Notes: generated by a model from the letters alone, not told the origin. Positions 44,961 to 54,681 are shown, numbered from the stretch's first letter. The stretch is DNA of 64,000 nt from CALVGQ01 sp964369385 (GCA_964369385.1 CAYJEY010000004.1:1-64000), one strand, 5' to 3'. Numbers and translations: made by a program.

Positions 44961-46377
44961 CATTCACATATTCATCTAATGACTTTATTGTACGATCAAT
45001 ATTAATACAAATACTTCCTGATCCCCTTGACTTTGCCGCATACATCGCAACATCAGCATCATGGATTAACTGCTTCGGATTACTAGAAGTATGTGGGTAA
45101 TAAGAAATCCCAATGCTACAACCTACACTTATTTCAATGTCCTCATGCATTATTGGTTTCTTAAATATTTTAAGCACATCATCGACTTGACGTTTAAACT
45201 CTTTGCGATTCCCAACCTTTTTAAGTAGTACGATAAACTCATCGCCACCATGGCGATAAACTTTGAGTTGATCACTTGCCATCGCACTCAAATTACGTGA
45301 TATATCACGAAGTAAAACATCTCCGACCTCATGCCCTAAAGTATCATTAACTTGTTTAAAGCCATCTAAGTCACAAAATAACAAATTATACTCTTTACTA
45401 AATTGTTCAGGGTTATTGCAATAGAAATTTAGATCATCTTGAAGACTACGACGATTTGGCAAGCCTGTTAAATGATCATATTTTGCAAGTTTTTCTATCA
45501 ACATCTCATTCTTTTTATTCTCTGTAATATCTACGCTTGCGACAATATGTGCAATCCTTCCATCGGTCCATGGAATCGCTGAGCTAAGCACGCGAAACCA
45601 TGATCCATCCATTTGACGCTCATAATCCCAAGTGTAAGTTTTAGTTGGCTTATTATTTTCATCTAATAGACGTGGTTGTGGACAAAAGTCACATTGGTCA
45701 ACCTTATCATTAAATATCGATTTCCAGCATTTCTTACCTAGTAAATCTTGAACTTCACCATAAGGTTTTGCCATTGACTTATTGATATACAAAATATCAT
45801 GTGTATAATAGTCATTCACATAAATATCAATTCCAATATTATCAAGTACGTTGTTAAGTACTTGTTCTGCATTTGCAATCCCCTTTTGGAACATACCTAG
45901 CTTTAATCGATTCGCTAATAATGATAGTACAGCAGTAGATGTATTTACATCAATATCCACATTACGAACATGGTGGCGGCGATCCATAAGTCCTACAAAT
46001 CCTGCCAGTTCATAATATTGATTTAATATTGGAATAAGAATTAATGTATGACCATTAAATAGCTTTACTAATTTTTGCTCAAGCTCATTCTTAGGTTCTC
46101 CAGCAATAATCACAACACTCTTAGAACATAGCTCACTTAACATTTTTAATCCTAAATGTTCTTTGATATCAATTTGTTCATGCAGTTCTTCTTGTTGATT
46201 TGTAACATAATATTTTGTCTTCTCAAAGGTACCGTTTGGTGTCACTTCAAACACAAAACCATGAGAAATTTCAAAGTAATTACATGTTTCTTTTAAGAAA
46301 TCTGTGGTAGAAAATGTATCGTTATTATCAACACTCATTTTAATCATCATATTTTGCCAAAAATAGTTATTTTTCAC
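44956..46377 (-). CDS. Diguanylate cyclase with GAF and PAS domains
   Basis: Soluble signalling enzyme of 473 residues making cyclic di-GMP from two GTP. A GAF-like region (about 1-160) is followed by a PAS region (about 165-290, with CDFCPQPRLL and WFRVLSSAIPW) and a GGDEF domain (about 300-460) with DHLTGLPNRRSLQDDL, the active loop RHGGDEFIVLL, and GCSIGISYYP. The inhibitory RxxD site upstream of the loop is not present (SDQL instead). Start is GTG 46377 with GAGGGG six bases upstream. Single-gene unit; the sensed signal is unknown. Confidence 0.92.
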   Translation of the reverse strand: MKNNYFWQNMMIKMSVDNNDTFSTTDFLKETCNYFEISHGFVFEVTPNGTFEKTKYYVTNQQEELHEQIDIKEHLGLKMLSELCSKSVVIIAGEPKNELEQKLVKLFNGHTLILIPILNQYYELAGFVGLMDRRHHVRNVDIDVNTSTAVLSLLANRLKLGMFQKGIANAEQVLNNVLDNIGIDIYVNDYYTHDILYINKSMAKPYGEVQDLLGKKCWKSIFNDKVDQCDFCPQPRLLDENNKPTKTYTWDYERQMDGSWFRVLSSAIPWTDGRIAHIVASVDITENKKNEMLIEKLAKYDHLTGLPNRRSLQDDLNFYCNNPEQFSKEYNLLFCDLDGFKQVNDTLGHEVGDVLLRDISRNLSAMASDQLKVYRHGGDEFIVLLKKVGNRKEFKRQVDDVLKIFKKPIMHEDIEISVGCSIGISYYPHTSSNPKQLIHDADVAMYAAKSRGSGSICINIDRTIKSLDEYVNE

Positions 46378-46469
46378 AAGATTCCCCTCGTTTCTTCAAC
46401 ATTAAATACCTACAATAAAATATATCAAATTTGTAACTAAAAAGAAACTATAATATTTATTTATAGAAA

Positions 46470-46503
46470 AAAAAGTAGTAAAAGCTATGCTTCTACTACT
46501 TGG
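46470..46503 (-). terminator. Terminator of the symporter gene
   Basis: Stem AAGTAGTAAAAGC / GCTTCTACTACTT (46473-46501, one G-T pair, three-base loop) overlapping the stop codon and followed on the minus strand by eight T residues. Confidence 0.85.
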
Positions 46504-47843
46504 TCTTGTTGAACTTCACGATTGAAAACTTCGACATTTAATTCATTTTCCGATTTTGCTACACAAAGTGCTACAGCACTATCCCCTACAACATTAAGTG
46601 ATGTAACTAACATTTCAATTGGGCGATTAATTGCTAAGATTAATGAGTAAGCTAGTAATGCTTGATCACTTGTAAAATTCATACCCGATAGCACAGTGAA
46701 TAGGATAACTGCACCAGCACCTGGAGCAGCTGGCGTTCCAATAGAGGCAATCAGTGCAATAACCGAAATCAACAGAACACTTCCAAAAGTTAAATCATAT
46801 CCAGCACATCCTGCAATAAAGATTGTAGCAATAACTTGCATAATTGCTGTTCCATCCATATTTACAGTCATTCCAAGTGGTAATGCAAATGAAGCTACAT
46901 CTTCACTCACTCCTAACTCTTCAACTGTTGTTTTAATATTTAGTGGTAAAGTTGAAGCACTTGATGATGTTGAAAAACCAAATACAGCAACTTTCGATAC
47001 CTTTTTTAAGAATATAAAAGGGTTAACTTTTGCAAATCCAGCTACATAGCATGCATATCCAATCACTAAATACGCAAACAACACACATACTGTAGTCACT
47101 ACATAAACAAGAGCTGGTGTTAAGTGTTGAATACCATAAATAGCAAATGTTCTTGTCAATAATACGAAAATGGCAATAGGTCCAAACTTACTCACTACCA
47201 TTGTTAGGAAAGTAGTAATAATATGATGCACTTCTTCACATACTTTTTTTAGAATACTATCTTCATTTTTACTTAAATTGATTGAAATTCCTACAACTAC
47301 TGCAACAAATACTACTGATAAAATTCTTCCATTTTGAGTGAAAATATCTGTGATATTTGTGGGGATAATTTGTAATAAAATATTAAGTGGATTTGATCCA
47401 ACTGTTCCACTACCTGCTTCTAAACCTTCAATACTTACATTGAATAATCCCATGTTGTAAACAATCATTCCGACTACACTCGCAAATAGTAGTGCTACGA
47501 TTGATGTAAATAAATATCCACCTAATGTTTTATAAGAAATTCGTTTTAATTTACTTGTATCTTTAATATGACACATTGCCATTACTAAACTTGTAAACAC
47601 CATTGGAACAATAATCAATTGCAATGAGTTAATGAATAATTGTCCGATAATATAAAATAGACCTATTGCATTTGTTGCTCCTGCTTGTGTAATATCTTGA
47701 AACAAGAAATTATAAATCGATGTCCACGTTGCTTCATTCCCATTTGATAATAATGTTTCTCTTAAGAACAAAAATCCAACTCCACTTATTAGTCCTAGTG
47801 ACATTGCAAGAAACATTTTTGACGCTAATGATTGTTTTTTCAT
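46485..47843 (-). CDS. Cation symporter of the DAACS (GltP/SstT) family
   Basis: Sodium- or proton-coupled secondary transporter of 452 residues with about eight membrane helices and the two re-entrant loops. Motifs are the serine-rich hairpin FGFSTSSSASTLP, the central NMDGTAI (sodium site) and the TM8 segment LNVVGDSAVALCVAKSE. At the TM8 position where acidic amino acid and dicarboxylate carriers have Arg (GltPh Arg397), this protein has Val by my alignment, so aspartate or glutamate is less likely and a neutral substrate more so. The gene is alone behind a consensus promoter and a PyrR-type attenuator (47870-47959), which links it to pyrimidine supply. Confidence 0.85.
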   Translation of the reverse strand: MKKQSLASKMFLAMSLGLISGVGFLFLRETLLSNGNEATWTSIYNFLFQDITQAGATNAIGLFYIIGQLFINSLQLIIVPMVFTSLVMAMCHIKDTSKLKRISYKTLGGYLFTSIVALLFASVVGMIVYNMGLFNVSIEGLEAGSGTVGSNPLNILLQIIPTNITDIFTQNGRILSVVFVAVVVGISINLSKNEDSILKKVCEEVHHIITTFLTMVVSKFGPIAIFVLLTRTFAIYGIQHLTPALVYVVTTVCVLFAYLVIGYACYVAGFAKVNPFIFLKKVSKVAVFGFSTSSSASTLPLNIKTTVEELGVSEDVASFALPLGMTVNMDGTAIMQVIATIFIAGCAGYDLTFGSVLLISVIALIASIGTPAAPGAGAVILFTVLSGMNFTSDQALLAYSLILAINRPIEMLVTSLNVVGDSAVALCVAKSENELNVEVFNREVQQDQVVEA

Positions 47844-47869
47844 TTTCTATCCCTCCATAATAAAATAAA

Positions 47870-47898
47870 AATCTTCATACCTAAAAGATACAAAGATT
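47870..47898 (-). terminator. Attenuator terminator in the symporter leader
   Basis: On the minus strand, AATCTTTGTATC and GGTATGAAGATT form a 12-bp stem with three G-U pairs around a five-base loop, followed by TTTTATTTTATT. It lies between the PyrR hairpin and the start codon, the position expected of a regulated terminator. Confidence 0.75.
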
Positions 47899-47928
47899 CC
47901 ACGTTTAAATAGAGTTTCTCAATGTATT

Positions 47929-47959
47929 CCTTATTAGCCTCTCTGGACTATCTTAAAGG
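47929..47959 (-). promoter_or_regulatory. PyrR-binding RNA hairpin (pyr attenuator leader)
   Basis: The minus-strand RNA contains AGUCCAGAGAGGCU (47936-47949), a 14/14 match to the PyrR consensus ARUCCNGNGAGGYU known from pyr attenuators of Bacillota. It sits in a hairpin with lower arms CCTT and AAGG, an internal bulge and upper arms AGTCC/GGCT. The 5' arm (AAGAT..TCC) can instead pair with GGAATCTT at the start of the downstream terminator, giving an antiterminator. In known systems PyrR with UMP or UTP stabilises this hairpin and so favours termination. Identification is from motif and architecture. Confidence 0.82.
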
Positions 47960-47971
47960 TATTTCTCTAAT

Positions 47972-48000
47972 ATAATACTGATTGTATGCCTTCATGTCAA
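47972..48000 (-). promoter_or_regulatory. Promoter of the symporter gene
   Basis: Consensus -35 TTGACA (47995-48000), 17-base spacer, -10 TATTAT (47972-47977) on the minus strand. The start of transcription would lie about six bases before the PyrR hairpin and about 120 bases before the ATG. Confidence 0.8.
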
Positions 48001-48050
48001 GAATGAAAAGCAAGATTCAACTAAGTATTTAGTTCACAACTTCTCATAGA

Positions 48051-49250
48051 TTATTCATTCAATGGAACTATTTTTGCAATCACTAAATTTACAATAGAGA
48101 ATGAAGCTGCCAAAATAAAGATATAGTGAGCTCCAAGCGTCACCCAAATCAAACCACTAAAGAACGAGCAGACAATCGCAACAACATGATCTAAACAAAT
48201 TCCAAATGATATTGTAGAGACCAGCTCTTCTTTATTATCAATAATTGAATTTAAATATACAGAGCGTATAAATCCCATTTGACTCGACATCCGATCTATT
48301 ACAAATAGAGCACAAGTAATCATTGCAGCAATACCTACACTAGAGTATATTCCCTCAACAATTGTAAATGTCATAAAGGCAAAAGCTAAATAGACACCAA
48401 TAAAAGAAAGGGCATCTGCATACAACATTTTACGAATTCCAAAGCGATCTAAACATTTCCCTAGAAATGGCATGAAAAAGATACCGCAAACAGAACTTAT
48501 CAACATCAACATTGCTGTTGTATCTGCACCTCTACCAAGAATATCAATAATTACCCATGGCGCAAAGACAATGAACACTTGTTTTTGTACACCATTCATT
48601 ACTTGTAGAATATAATAATAAATATATTTCTTTCGTATAATAAATTTGGGTTTAATTACCTCTTTGGCCTGTGTGTGCTTCAACACAACACCAAGTAGCA
48701 CAACTGCAATTAAATAAAATAATGCCGCAAAGACGAAAATCCAGCGAATCTCATGCACAAGTTGAAAGAGATGAGACTGAAAGCCAAATACAACAATAAT
48801 TGAGGCAATTAATGAAAATGCCGTGATGATTCCTTTGATGTTACCAAGACCACTTCCCACTTTTCGATTTTCATTTGCACTTAATAAATGAATGGCGATG
48901 CCATCTTGAAGCGGCATAAAAACATGTGTTCCCATAGAATATATAAACAACATTGCGGTCATTGTGTAGAAACTTGGAGTAAATATTGCCAGCAATAAAA
49001 TCCCAACCATCGCTAAAAATTGTGAAATCATCGCAATTCTTAAATCGCCAAATCGTGCCAATAAAGAAATCACAAAAACTGCAAGTACTCCTGGTAGCTC
49101 TCTTGGAAATTCAATGAATGCACGTTGTAGTGCATCTATATTGTAGGCATCTTTATAAAAATTAGCCAAGACATTATCCCCGAGCCCATTGGCAAGGGCG
49201 ACAAAGGCAATCGCAGCCACATAAATTTGAAACACTCTTTTCTTACTCAT
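48051..49250 (-). CDS. Major facilitator superfamily transporter
   Basis: Twelve-helix transporter of 399 residues. Hydrophobic segments run throughout, with a cytoplasmic loop KHTQAKEVIKPKFIIRKKY between the two halves and the MFS pattern GKCLDRFGIRKMLY after helix 8. No substrate-specific motif is recognised. A terminator lies between it and the nitroreductase gene upstream, so it may have its own promoter, or be transcribed by readthrough. ATG 49250 is preceded by GGGGGAT. Confidence 0.82.
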   Translation of the reverse strand: MSKKRVFQIYVAAIAFVALANGLGDNVLANFYKDAYNIDALQRAFIEFPRELPGVLAVFVISLLARFGDLRIAMISQFLAMVGILLLAIFTPSFYTMTAMLFIYSMGTHVFMPLQDGIAIHLLSANENRKVGSGLGNIKGIITAFSLIASIIVVFGFQSHLFQLVHEIRWIFVFAALFYLIAVVLLGVVLKHTQAKEVIKPKFIIRKKYIYYYILQVMNGVQKQVFIVFAPWVIIDILGRGADTTAMLMLISSVCGIFFMPFLGKCLDRFGIRKMLYADALSFIGVYLAFAFMTFTIVEGIYSSVGIAAMITCALFVIDRMSSQMGFIRSVYLNSIIDNKEELVSTISFGICLDHVVAIVCSFFSGLIWVTLGAHYIFILAASFSIVNLVIAKIVPLNE

Positions 49251-49269
49251 ATCTTATCCCCCATTAATA

Positions 49270-49296
49270 CACAAAAGGCGTAAATACGCCTTTTAA
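49270..49296 (-). terminator. Terminator after the nitroreductase gene
   Basis: Stem AAAAGGCGT / ACGCCTTTT (49273-49294) with a four-base loop across the stop codon. Confidence 0.85.
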
Positions 49297-49793
49297 ACTT
49301 TTTCAAAATGAATTTTTGACTCTTGGAAACGATCCACAAATTCTTGTGGTTTTTTTGGATACCCCATCGAAACTAGGGCAAAAGGTAGCAAGTTGTCACT
49401 CAACTCGAACTGTTCCTTGATTTTATTCATGCGATCTTCATGTGGTGCAACCCCAATCCATACACTACCAAGTCCTTGCTCTACAGCTTCCAACATTAGA
49501 TTTTGTGTTGCAGCAGCACAGTCTTGTTGCCACATTAATGGTGCTTTAAATACTTGTTCATCCGCCATTACGACAATAACGCAAGCTGCAGTTTTACACA
49601 TCCCTGAATAAGCTGTTAGCTCTCCTAATTTTTCAAGCTGTTCTTTATCTTCCACGACTAAAAAGTGCCATGGTTGTTGATTAGCTGCACTTGGTGCTTG
49701 CATTGCAGCCTTTAATATTTGCATGATTTTCTCTTTTTCAATTGGACGATCTTCATACATTCTTACACTTCTTCGATTATAAATTGAATTCAT
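49293..49793 (-). CDS. Nitroreductase family protein
   Basis: FMN-dependent NAD(P)H oxidoreductase of 166 residues. The opening SIYNRRSVRMYEDRPIE, the FMN site QAPSAANQQPWHFLVVED and the C-terminal ALVSMGYPKKPQ are the family hallmarks. The physiological substrate cannot be predicted; the family reduces flavins, quinones or nitro compounds. ATG 49793 follows GGAGG by seven bases and starts one base after the CoA-binding gene stop; ATG 49808 would overlap it. Third gene of the GGDEF/EAL operon. Confidence 0.93.
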   Translation of the reverse strand: MNSIYNRRSVRMYEDRPIEKEKIMQILKAAMQAPSAANQQPWHFLVVEDKEQLEKLGELTAYSGMCKTAACVIVVMADEQVFKAPLMWQQDCAAATQNLMLEAVEQGLGSVWIGVAPHEDRMNKIKEQFELSDNLLPFALVSMGYPKKPQEFVDRFQESKIHFEKV

Positions 49794-49794
49794 T

Positions 49795-50163
49795 TTATTT
49801 CCTCCCATAATAACTCAATCCTACTAATACACATCCTTCGACATAAGGAAGTTGTTGCTCATTTAAATAATTGATGAGTGTTTCATCAGCTGCACCGGGT
49901 TGTATCAAAATACATTTGAACTTCTTTTTACATTCTTTGATCAACTTTATACCTTTTACAGGATGAATACATAAATCAATAATATCAATTTCGCCTTGTA
50001 TATCATTGATTGAATCAAGTTCTTTTCCTACACATTGTACATGATATCCAGCATTAATTAAACGTTTTTTAATTTCATAGGCGGTTTTTTCTTCATTTAG
50101 TGTATCTCCTAATAAGGCAAAATTAGAATAACTCATAATTTCTTTTAAATCCACTTTACTCAC
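49795..50163 (-). CDS. CoA-binding protein (YccU-like)
   Basis: Small Rossmann-fold protein of the CoA_binding_2 family (YccU type). Features are ALLGDTLNEEKTAYEIKKRL near the start (dinucleotide or CoA site), IDIIDLCIHPVKGIKLIKEC and LIQPGAADETLINYL. The function of the family is not established. I prefer GTG 50163, one base after the stop of the GGDEF/EAL gene, giving 122 residues that start at the family's usual position; the in-frame ATG at 50217 would overlap the upstream gene by 53 bases. Confidence 0.8.
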   Translation of the reverse strand: MSKVDLKEIMSYSNFALLGDTLNEEKTAYEIKKRLINAGYHVQCVGKELDSINDIQGEIDIIDLCIHPVKGIKLIKECKKKFKCILIQPGAADETLINYLNEQQLPYVEGCVLVGLSYYGRK

Positions 50164-50164
50164 T

Positions 50165-53100
50165 TCACTCTCTAATATATTTTTCTTCAAATATTTCAAT
50201 TGGTTGCGGTTTATCAAAATAATATCCTTGTCCTTTTACACATCCCATCTCATTCAATAAGCGTGCTTGGTGCTCATATTCAACACCTTCTGCTACGGAA
50301 ACTACACCTTGTAGTTCTTTACACATATTCAATGCCATGCCGACAAGTACTTTTGATTTATGATCTTGATGTAAGTTGTTCACAAGACTCATATCTAACT
50401 TAATCTCATGGAAATTGGCAAGCATCAATGAAGACAAATTGGAATAACCACTTCCAAAGTCATCGAGTGATACCTCAAACCCCGCAAGCGTGAAGTTCGC
50501 CACAATATCGGCTAAAAGTTTATCAGATGTCCCACTTATTGTTTCAGTGATCTCAATGATAATGCTTGACTTCTTTACCTGATACTTATCTATTATCTGA
50601 CATAAACGCTCGACAATTTGCTTATCCATAACGGTAATGCGAGAAAAATTGACTGATACTTTAAAGTCATCAACACGATACTGCTTCTTCCATTTTTCTA
50701 ATACTTGGCAAACATTCTCAAATACGAAACAATCGATTTGACTAATGATTCCTTCTTTTTCATAGAAAGGGATAAAACTAATCGGCACTTGAACCTTTCC
50801 ATCAGCTCCAAGTCTTCTTACTAGCGCTTCAGCACTCACGATATTCCCTGTTTTTAAATCAATTTGTGGTTGTAAGTACACAATGAACTTATTATCACTA
50901 ATTTCTTTATTTAAATTTGTCGCAAGTATCTTTTTATACTTACTTCCATTTTGTTGTAATTGAGCAACGTCGTTTTGATTCAATCCTCGATTCCATGTAA
51001 ACCCTAGAGAGGCTTTAAATGCTTCATCATTAATCATCGCTGATAATTTTTTTATTTTACTTTCAAATGTTTTCTCTGAAATATTCAGTGCAATGACAAT
51101 AAATTCATCACCATCTACGCGGTATACGTCATCATCAAATAAACTCATCAAAATGTTCGCTAAACGACGGACAACACCATCACCAAACTCTTGCCCATAA
51201 GCATCATTAATGTTACTTAATCCTTTAATGTCAATATAAGCAATACCTAATGATTCAATTTCAACTTGATTTATAAACTGGACACAGTCACGATAGCTAT
51301 TACGATTTTTAGCTCCCGTTAAAGTATCATAATAACTCAATTGATTTAGATTCGATAATAATTCACTTGAATCTAAGAAGCTCGCAATGAATCGCGACAC
51401 TGAGCGAAGTAATGCCCGTTTATGGACATTTTCTCTTGGATTATCAACTCCGATAAACCCGGTAACTTTTCCATTAATGTCACGAATTGGGGCAGCGAAC
51501 AGACTATTGATTCCTTGCATCTGAAAGCTGATGCAAAATTCTCCATCTCGATCATATACACTTTCAACATCATCAATATAAAATTCACCCTCAGATTCAA
51601 AGCGGTACATCCAATCTTGAAACATATCAGGAGATAATCCTTTCAAATTACCAATTACAGCTTCTACTCCAACTTTACACCACTCAAATGTATTACTGAA
51701 TTTTTGATGCGAATCAAGTTCAAAAATATAGCTACGATCTGCGCAATGAAAATTCGCAATAATCTCTAATAAGTTATTGATTGAAATTTCTGGCGTATCT
51801 CCTGAGTGAAGTGTTCCAATACAAGAAATTAGCACATCCCCTTGTTCCAACTCCTCTTTTAATTCATGTTCTAACTGCACGAGCTTAGTAATATCAAACG
51901 CAATTTCCAATCGTGCAATTCGATTATTCAATTTAATAAATTTATCTTTACACATAAATGTTTTATTCATCATGTGGTTATCATACTGCCATATATGAAA
52001 TTTATCTTCGCTTAAATATTTATTTGTACAAAATTCACAAACTGAATTTTTCCCTTGAAGGATTTTGTAGCATTTTGCTCCTTTCCAATCACTCTCAGGT
52101 GGATTTCCTAGTGCATTAAGAAGTGCTCGATTCATATGTAATAACTCATGTGAATAAGGATCACTTACATATACTAACTCATCCGCACTATCCGAAATAT
52201 CTGCAGACAATTGATTTGCTTTAGCTAATGAGTCCTTCTCTTTCTTCAAGTTATTTCCTTGTAGGATGATTGAAACCATTTTAGAAATGTATTGTAAACT
52301 ATTGATTTCCTTTTCACTCCACACACGCTCTTTTGTACAATCATCTAACCCTAACATAAACTTCACGACACCATCACGTCGTACTTGGGCATGGACAAAC
52401 GACTTAATTCCCTGTTTTGCCATCATTTCAAAGGCATCATTTGTATTAAAGATTGAGGATAAATCATTCGTGTATACGATCCCTTGATTAGAAGCTGTAT
52501 TGAATAAATCTTCAAATAAATCTTTTGATTGTCCTTGTAGATTATCGATTTCAACGCTTATTCCTTCATTTACCCACTCGTAAGTATTATCGTATGTTTC
52601 CCCCTCATCAAATGACTCAAAAATATAACAACGATCAGCATTATATTTTTGTCCTACAAAACGCAATGCGGCATTAATCGAAAAGTCATCACCACTTCGC
52701 TCATATAAAATTTCAAACACTGATGCAATCAAATCATAATCAAAGTATGACCCTGCAATACGCGCTGCATTCTCAAGCCTTGTGAGACCTTGCATTGTTC
52801 CATCAATAAAGTCATTTTTATAGAACATAAAACCATTTTTACCATTTAACTTTGCCTGATAGAGGGCTTTATCAGCTGCTTGATACAATTCCTCATAGGT
52901 TGTCCCATCTACAGGATAAGTTGCAATACCAACACTTGCAGATACACAATAATCTTTTCCAGCACCTTTATAACTGCGATGAAAAGTTTCCACAATTTTA
53001 TTTGCACGATGTTCTAGCACACTTCGTTGTGCTGTATTTTCCATAAATACAGTAAACTCATCTCCTCCAATACGAGAGATGACATCATTATTTCGAAAAA

Positions 53101-54523
53101 CTTTCTTCAATCCTGCTGCTAACTCTTTCAGTACTTCATCTCCCATGAAATGTCCCAAGTTATCATTGATTGCCTTAAAGTTGTCGACATCAATCACAAA
53201 TAATGTATGCTCTCGCTCACTCATCTTAGTAATACGCTCTTCCGCAATATATTCACCACTGATTTTGTTGTAACAATCTGTCATAAGATCTTTTTTTGAA
53301 CGTTCTTCTAATATCACTTTCTCATGCACGTCTGTTGCCTTACCCACTACAAAATTACAAGAGCCATCAGCTTGAATAATTGGACGATAAGTCACATTGA
53401 AAAAACGGTATGATTTATCTTTTTGACGATAGCGTAGACAATATTGATTACTTCCACCAGAAAGCATACTCTCCATCATTTCTTTATAAATGTCAAAGTC
53501 ACCTGGGTGAATAATATTATTTTCCAACTGTGTGCCAAGTACTGCAATCTCACCAAACTGCTGCCCTTCACTTGTTATACTCTTACCATAATACTGAACC
53601 ATTCGTGTTCGTCTATCCAAGGCAAAAAACCATTCATCGGACATATCTGCAATACTTCTTAATAGTGTTTTATCTGCAATTTTATTAAGAAAATAGTTTT
53701 CATATGTATTTTCACTTTCACTTGATGCTAACTCCTGACTTAAATCTCGCGTAAATCCAACTACATATTCATCTTCAAACAATGAGATTTTTGTCAGCGT
53801 AATCTCACATGGAATCTCTTCCCCATTTAATCGACAATGCAGCCAATTAAACCGCTTGTGCCCTGTTTCAAATACTTCATTAATTAATTCCTTTGAACAC
53901 TCACTACTCAATCTTCCATTCGGTTGATACTTTGGAGATAAATCAAAGAAATGATCTAAATACTCATCCTCATTATCTAAACCAAACAACAAAGGAGCCT
54001 GTTTATTACATAATAAATTCATTCCACTTCGATTATAAAAATTTAGACAAAGTGGGGTAGCATCAATGATTGCTTTAAAACGTTCAGAAAAACGTTTCTC
54101 TTCTGCTTTACCACTCACAAATTCACTCATATCATCAATAAAAATTAATGCAATTGGTTCAGTTGAGATTTCAACTTTAACCATTGTGACATGCAAAAAA
54201 CTTGTCTCCAAAAAAGGATTCAAGTATATCCAATGTGTCGAAAAACTTCCTGTAGTGAAAACTTGACTAAGACCATATTCAAATCTTAGCCTTGTATCCT
54301 CACCATTACGTTCTTCGTCTTCAAAATAAGCAAGAAGTTGTTGGGACAATTCAACATGATTTGAACACTTAAAATAAGTTAACATTTTTTTATTACAGCC
54401 AATGAAATTTCGCGCTTCATCCATCACGCCAATACAATCCTGTGAATCTTCAAATAATTTGATTAAATTATGATAATGATGTAGCTTCTCCAAACCTGAT
54501 TCCATATTATTCTTCTTGTCCAT
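50165..54523 (-). CDS. Multidomain GGDEF-GGDEF-EAL cyclic di-GMP protein with PAS and GAF domains
   Basis: Soluble protein of 1452 residues with about nine modules: three PAS (about 15-410), GGDEF-1 (about 420-580), GAF (about 600-770), PAS (about 780-890), GAF (about 895-1050), GGDEF-2 (about 1055-1205) and EAL (about 1207-1450). GGDEF-1 is intact (RIGGDEFTVFM) with an upstream RNND inhibitory site. GGDEF-2 reads VDGDEFIVIA, so it is degenerate at its first Gly and may only bind nucleotide. The EAL domain keeps EALVR, EITET, DDFGSG, KLDMS and AEGVE, so it should be active. No membrane helix is seen. First gene of an operon with the CoA-binding and nitroreductase genes. Confidence 0.92.
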   Translation of the reverse strand: MDKKNNMESGLEKLHHYHNLIKLFEDSQDCIGVMDEARNFIGCNKKMLTYFKCSNHVELSQQLLAYFEDEERNGEDTRLRFEYGLSQVFTTGSFSTHWIYLNPFLETSFLHVTMVKVEISTEPIALIFIDDMSEFVSGKAEEKRFSERFKAIIDATPLCLNFYNRSGMNLLCNKQAPLLFGLDNEDEYLDHFFDLSPKYQPNGRLSSECSKELINEVFETGHKRFNWLHCRLNGEEIPCEITLTKISLFEDEYVVGFTRDLSQELASSESENTYENYFLNKIADKTLLRSIADMSDEWFFALDRRTRMVQYYGKSITSEGQQFGEIAVLGTQLENNIIHPGDFDIYKEMMESMLSGGSNQYCLRYRQKDKSYRFFNVTYRPIIQADGSCNFVVGKATDVHEKVILEERSKKDLMTDCYNKISGEYIAEERITKMSEREHTLFVIDVDNFKAINDNLGHFMGDEVLKELAAGLKKVFRNNDVISRIGGDEFTVFMENTAQRSVLEHRANKIVETFHRSYKGAGKDYCVSASVGIATYPVDGTTYEELYQAADKALYQAKLNGKNGFMFYKNDFIDGTMQGLTRLENAARIAGSYFDYDLIASVFEILYERSGDDFSINAALRFVGQKYNADRCYIFESFDEGETYDNTYEWVNEGISVEIDNLQGQSKDLFEDLFNTASNQGIVYTNDLSSIFNTNDAFEMMAKQGIKSFVHAQVRRDGVVKFMLGLDDCTKERVWSEKEINSLQYISKMVSIILQGNNLKKEKDSLAKANQLSADISDSADELVYVSDPYSHELLHMNRALLNALGNPPESDWKGAKCYKILQGKNSVCEFCTNKYLSEDKFHIWQYDNHMMNKTFMCKDKFIKLNNRIARLEIAFDITKLVQLEHELKEELEQGDVLISCIGTLHSGDTPEISINNLLEIIANFHCADRSYIFELDSHQKFSNTFEWCKVGVEAVIGNLKGLSPDMFQDWMYRFESEGEFYIDDVESVYDRDGEFCISFQMQGINSLFAAPIRDINGKVTGFIGVDNPRENVHKRALLRSVSRFIASFLDSSELLSNLNQLSYYDTLTGAKNRNSYRDCVQFINQVEIESLGIAYIDIKGLSNINDAYGQEFGDGVVRRLANILMSLFDDDVYRVDGDEFIVIALNISEKTFESKIKKLSAMINDEAFKASLGFTWNRGLNQNDVAQLQQNGSKYKKILATNLNKEISDNKFIVYLQPQIDLKTGNIVSAEALVRRLGADGKVQVPISFIPFYEKEGIISQIDCFVFENVCQVLEKWKKQYRVDDFKVSVNFSRITVMDKQIVERLCQIIDKYQVKKSSIIIEITETISGTSDKLLADIVANFTLAGFEVSLDDFGSGYSNLSSLMLANFHEIKLDMSLVNNLHQDHKSKVLVGMALNMCKELQGVVSVAEGVEYEHQARLLNEMGCVKGQGYYFDKPQPIEIFEEKYIRE

Positions 54524-54681
54524 ATACTCCTCCTACTTCAACTAACTTATTTAAATCTATTATACTACAATTTGCTTTACTATATAATAAGTTTACTTAA
54601 CTATCTCTATGTTTGTAGAAAGATTAGAAAATCAGTATTATTTTTGCAAAACTTCTATATCTAATAGTGCAAAATCATGAA

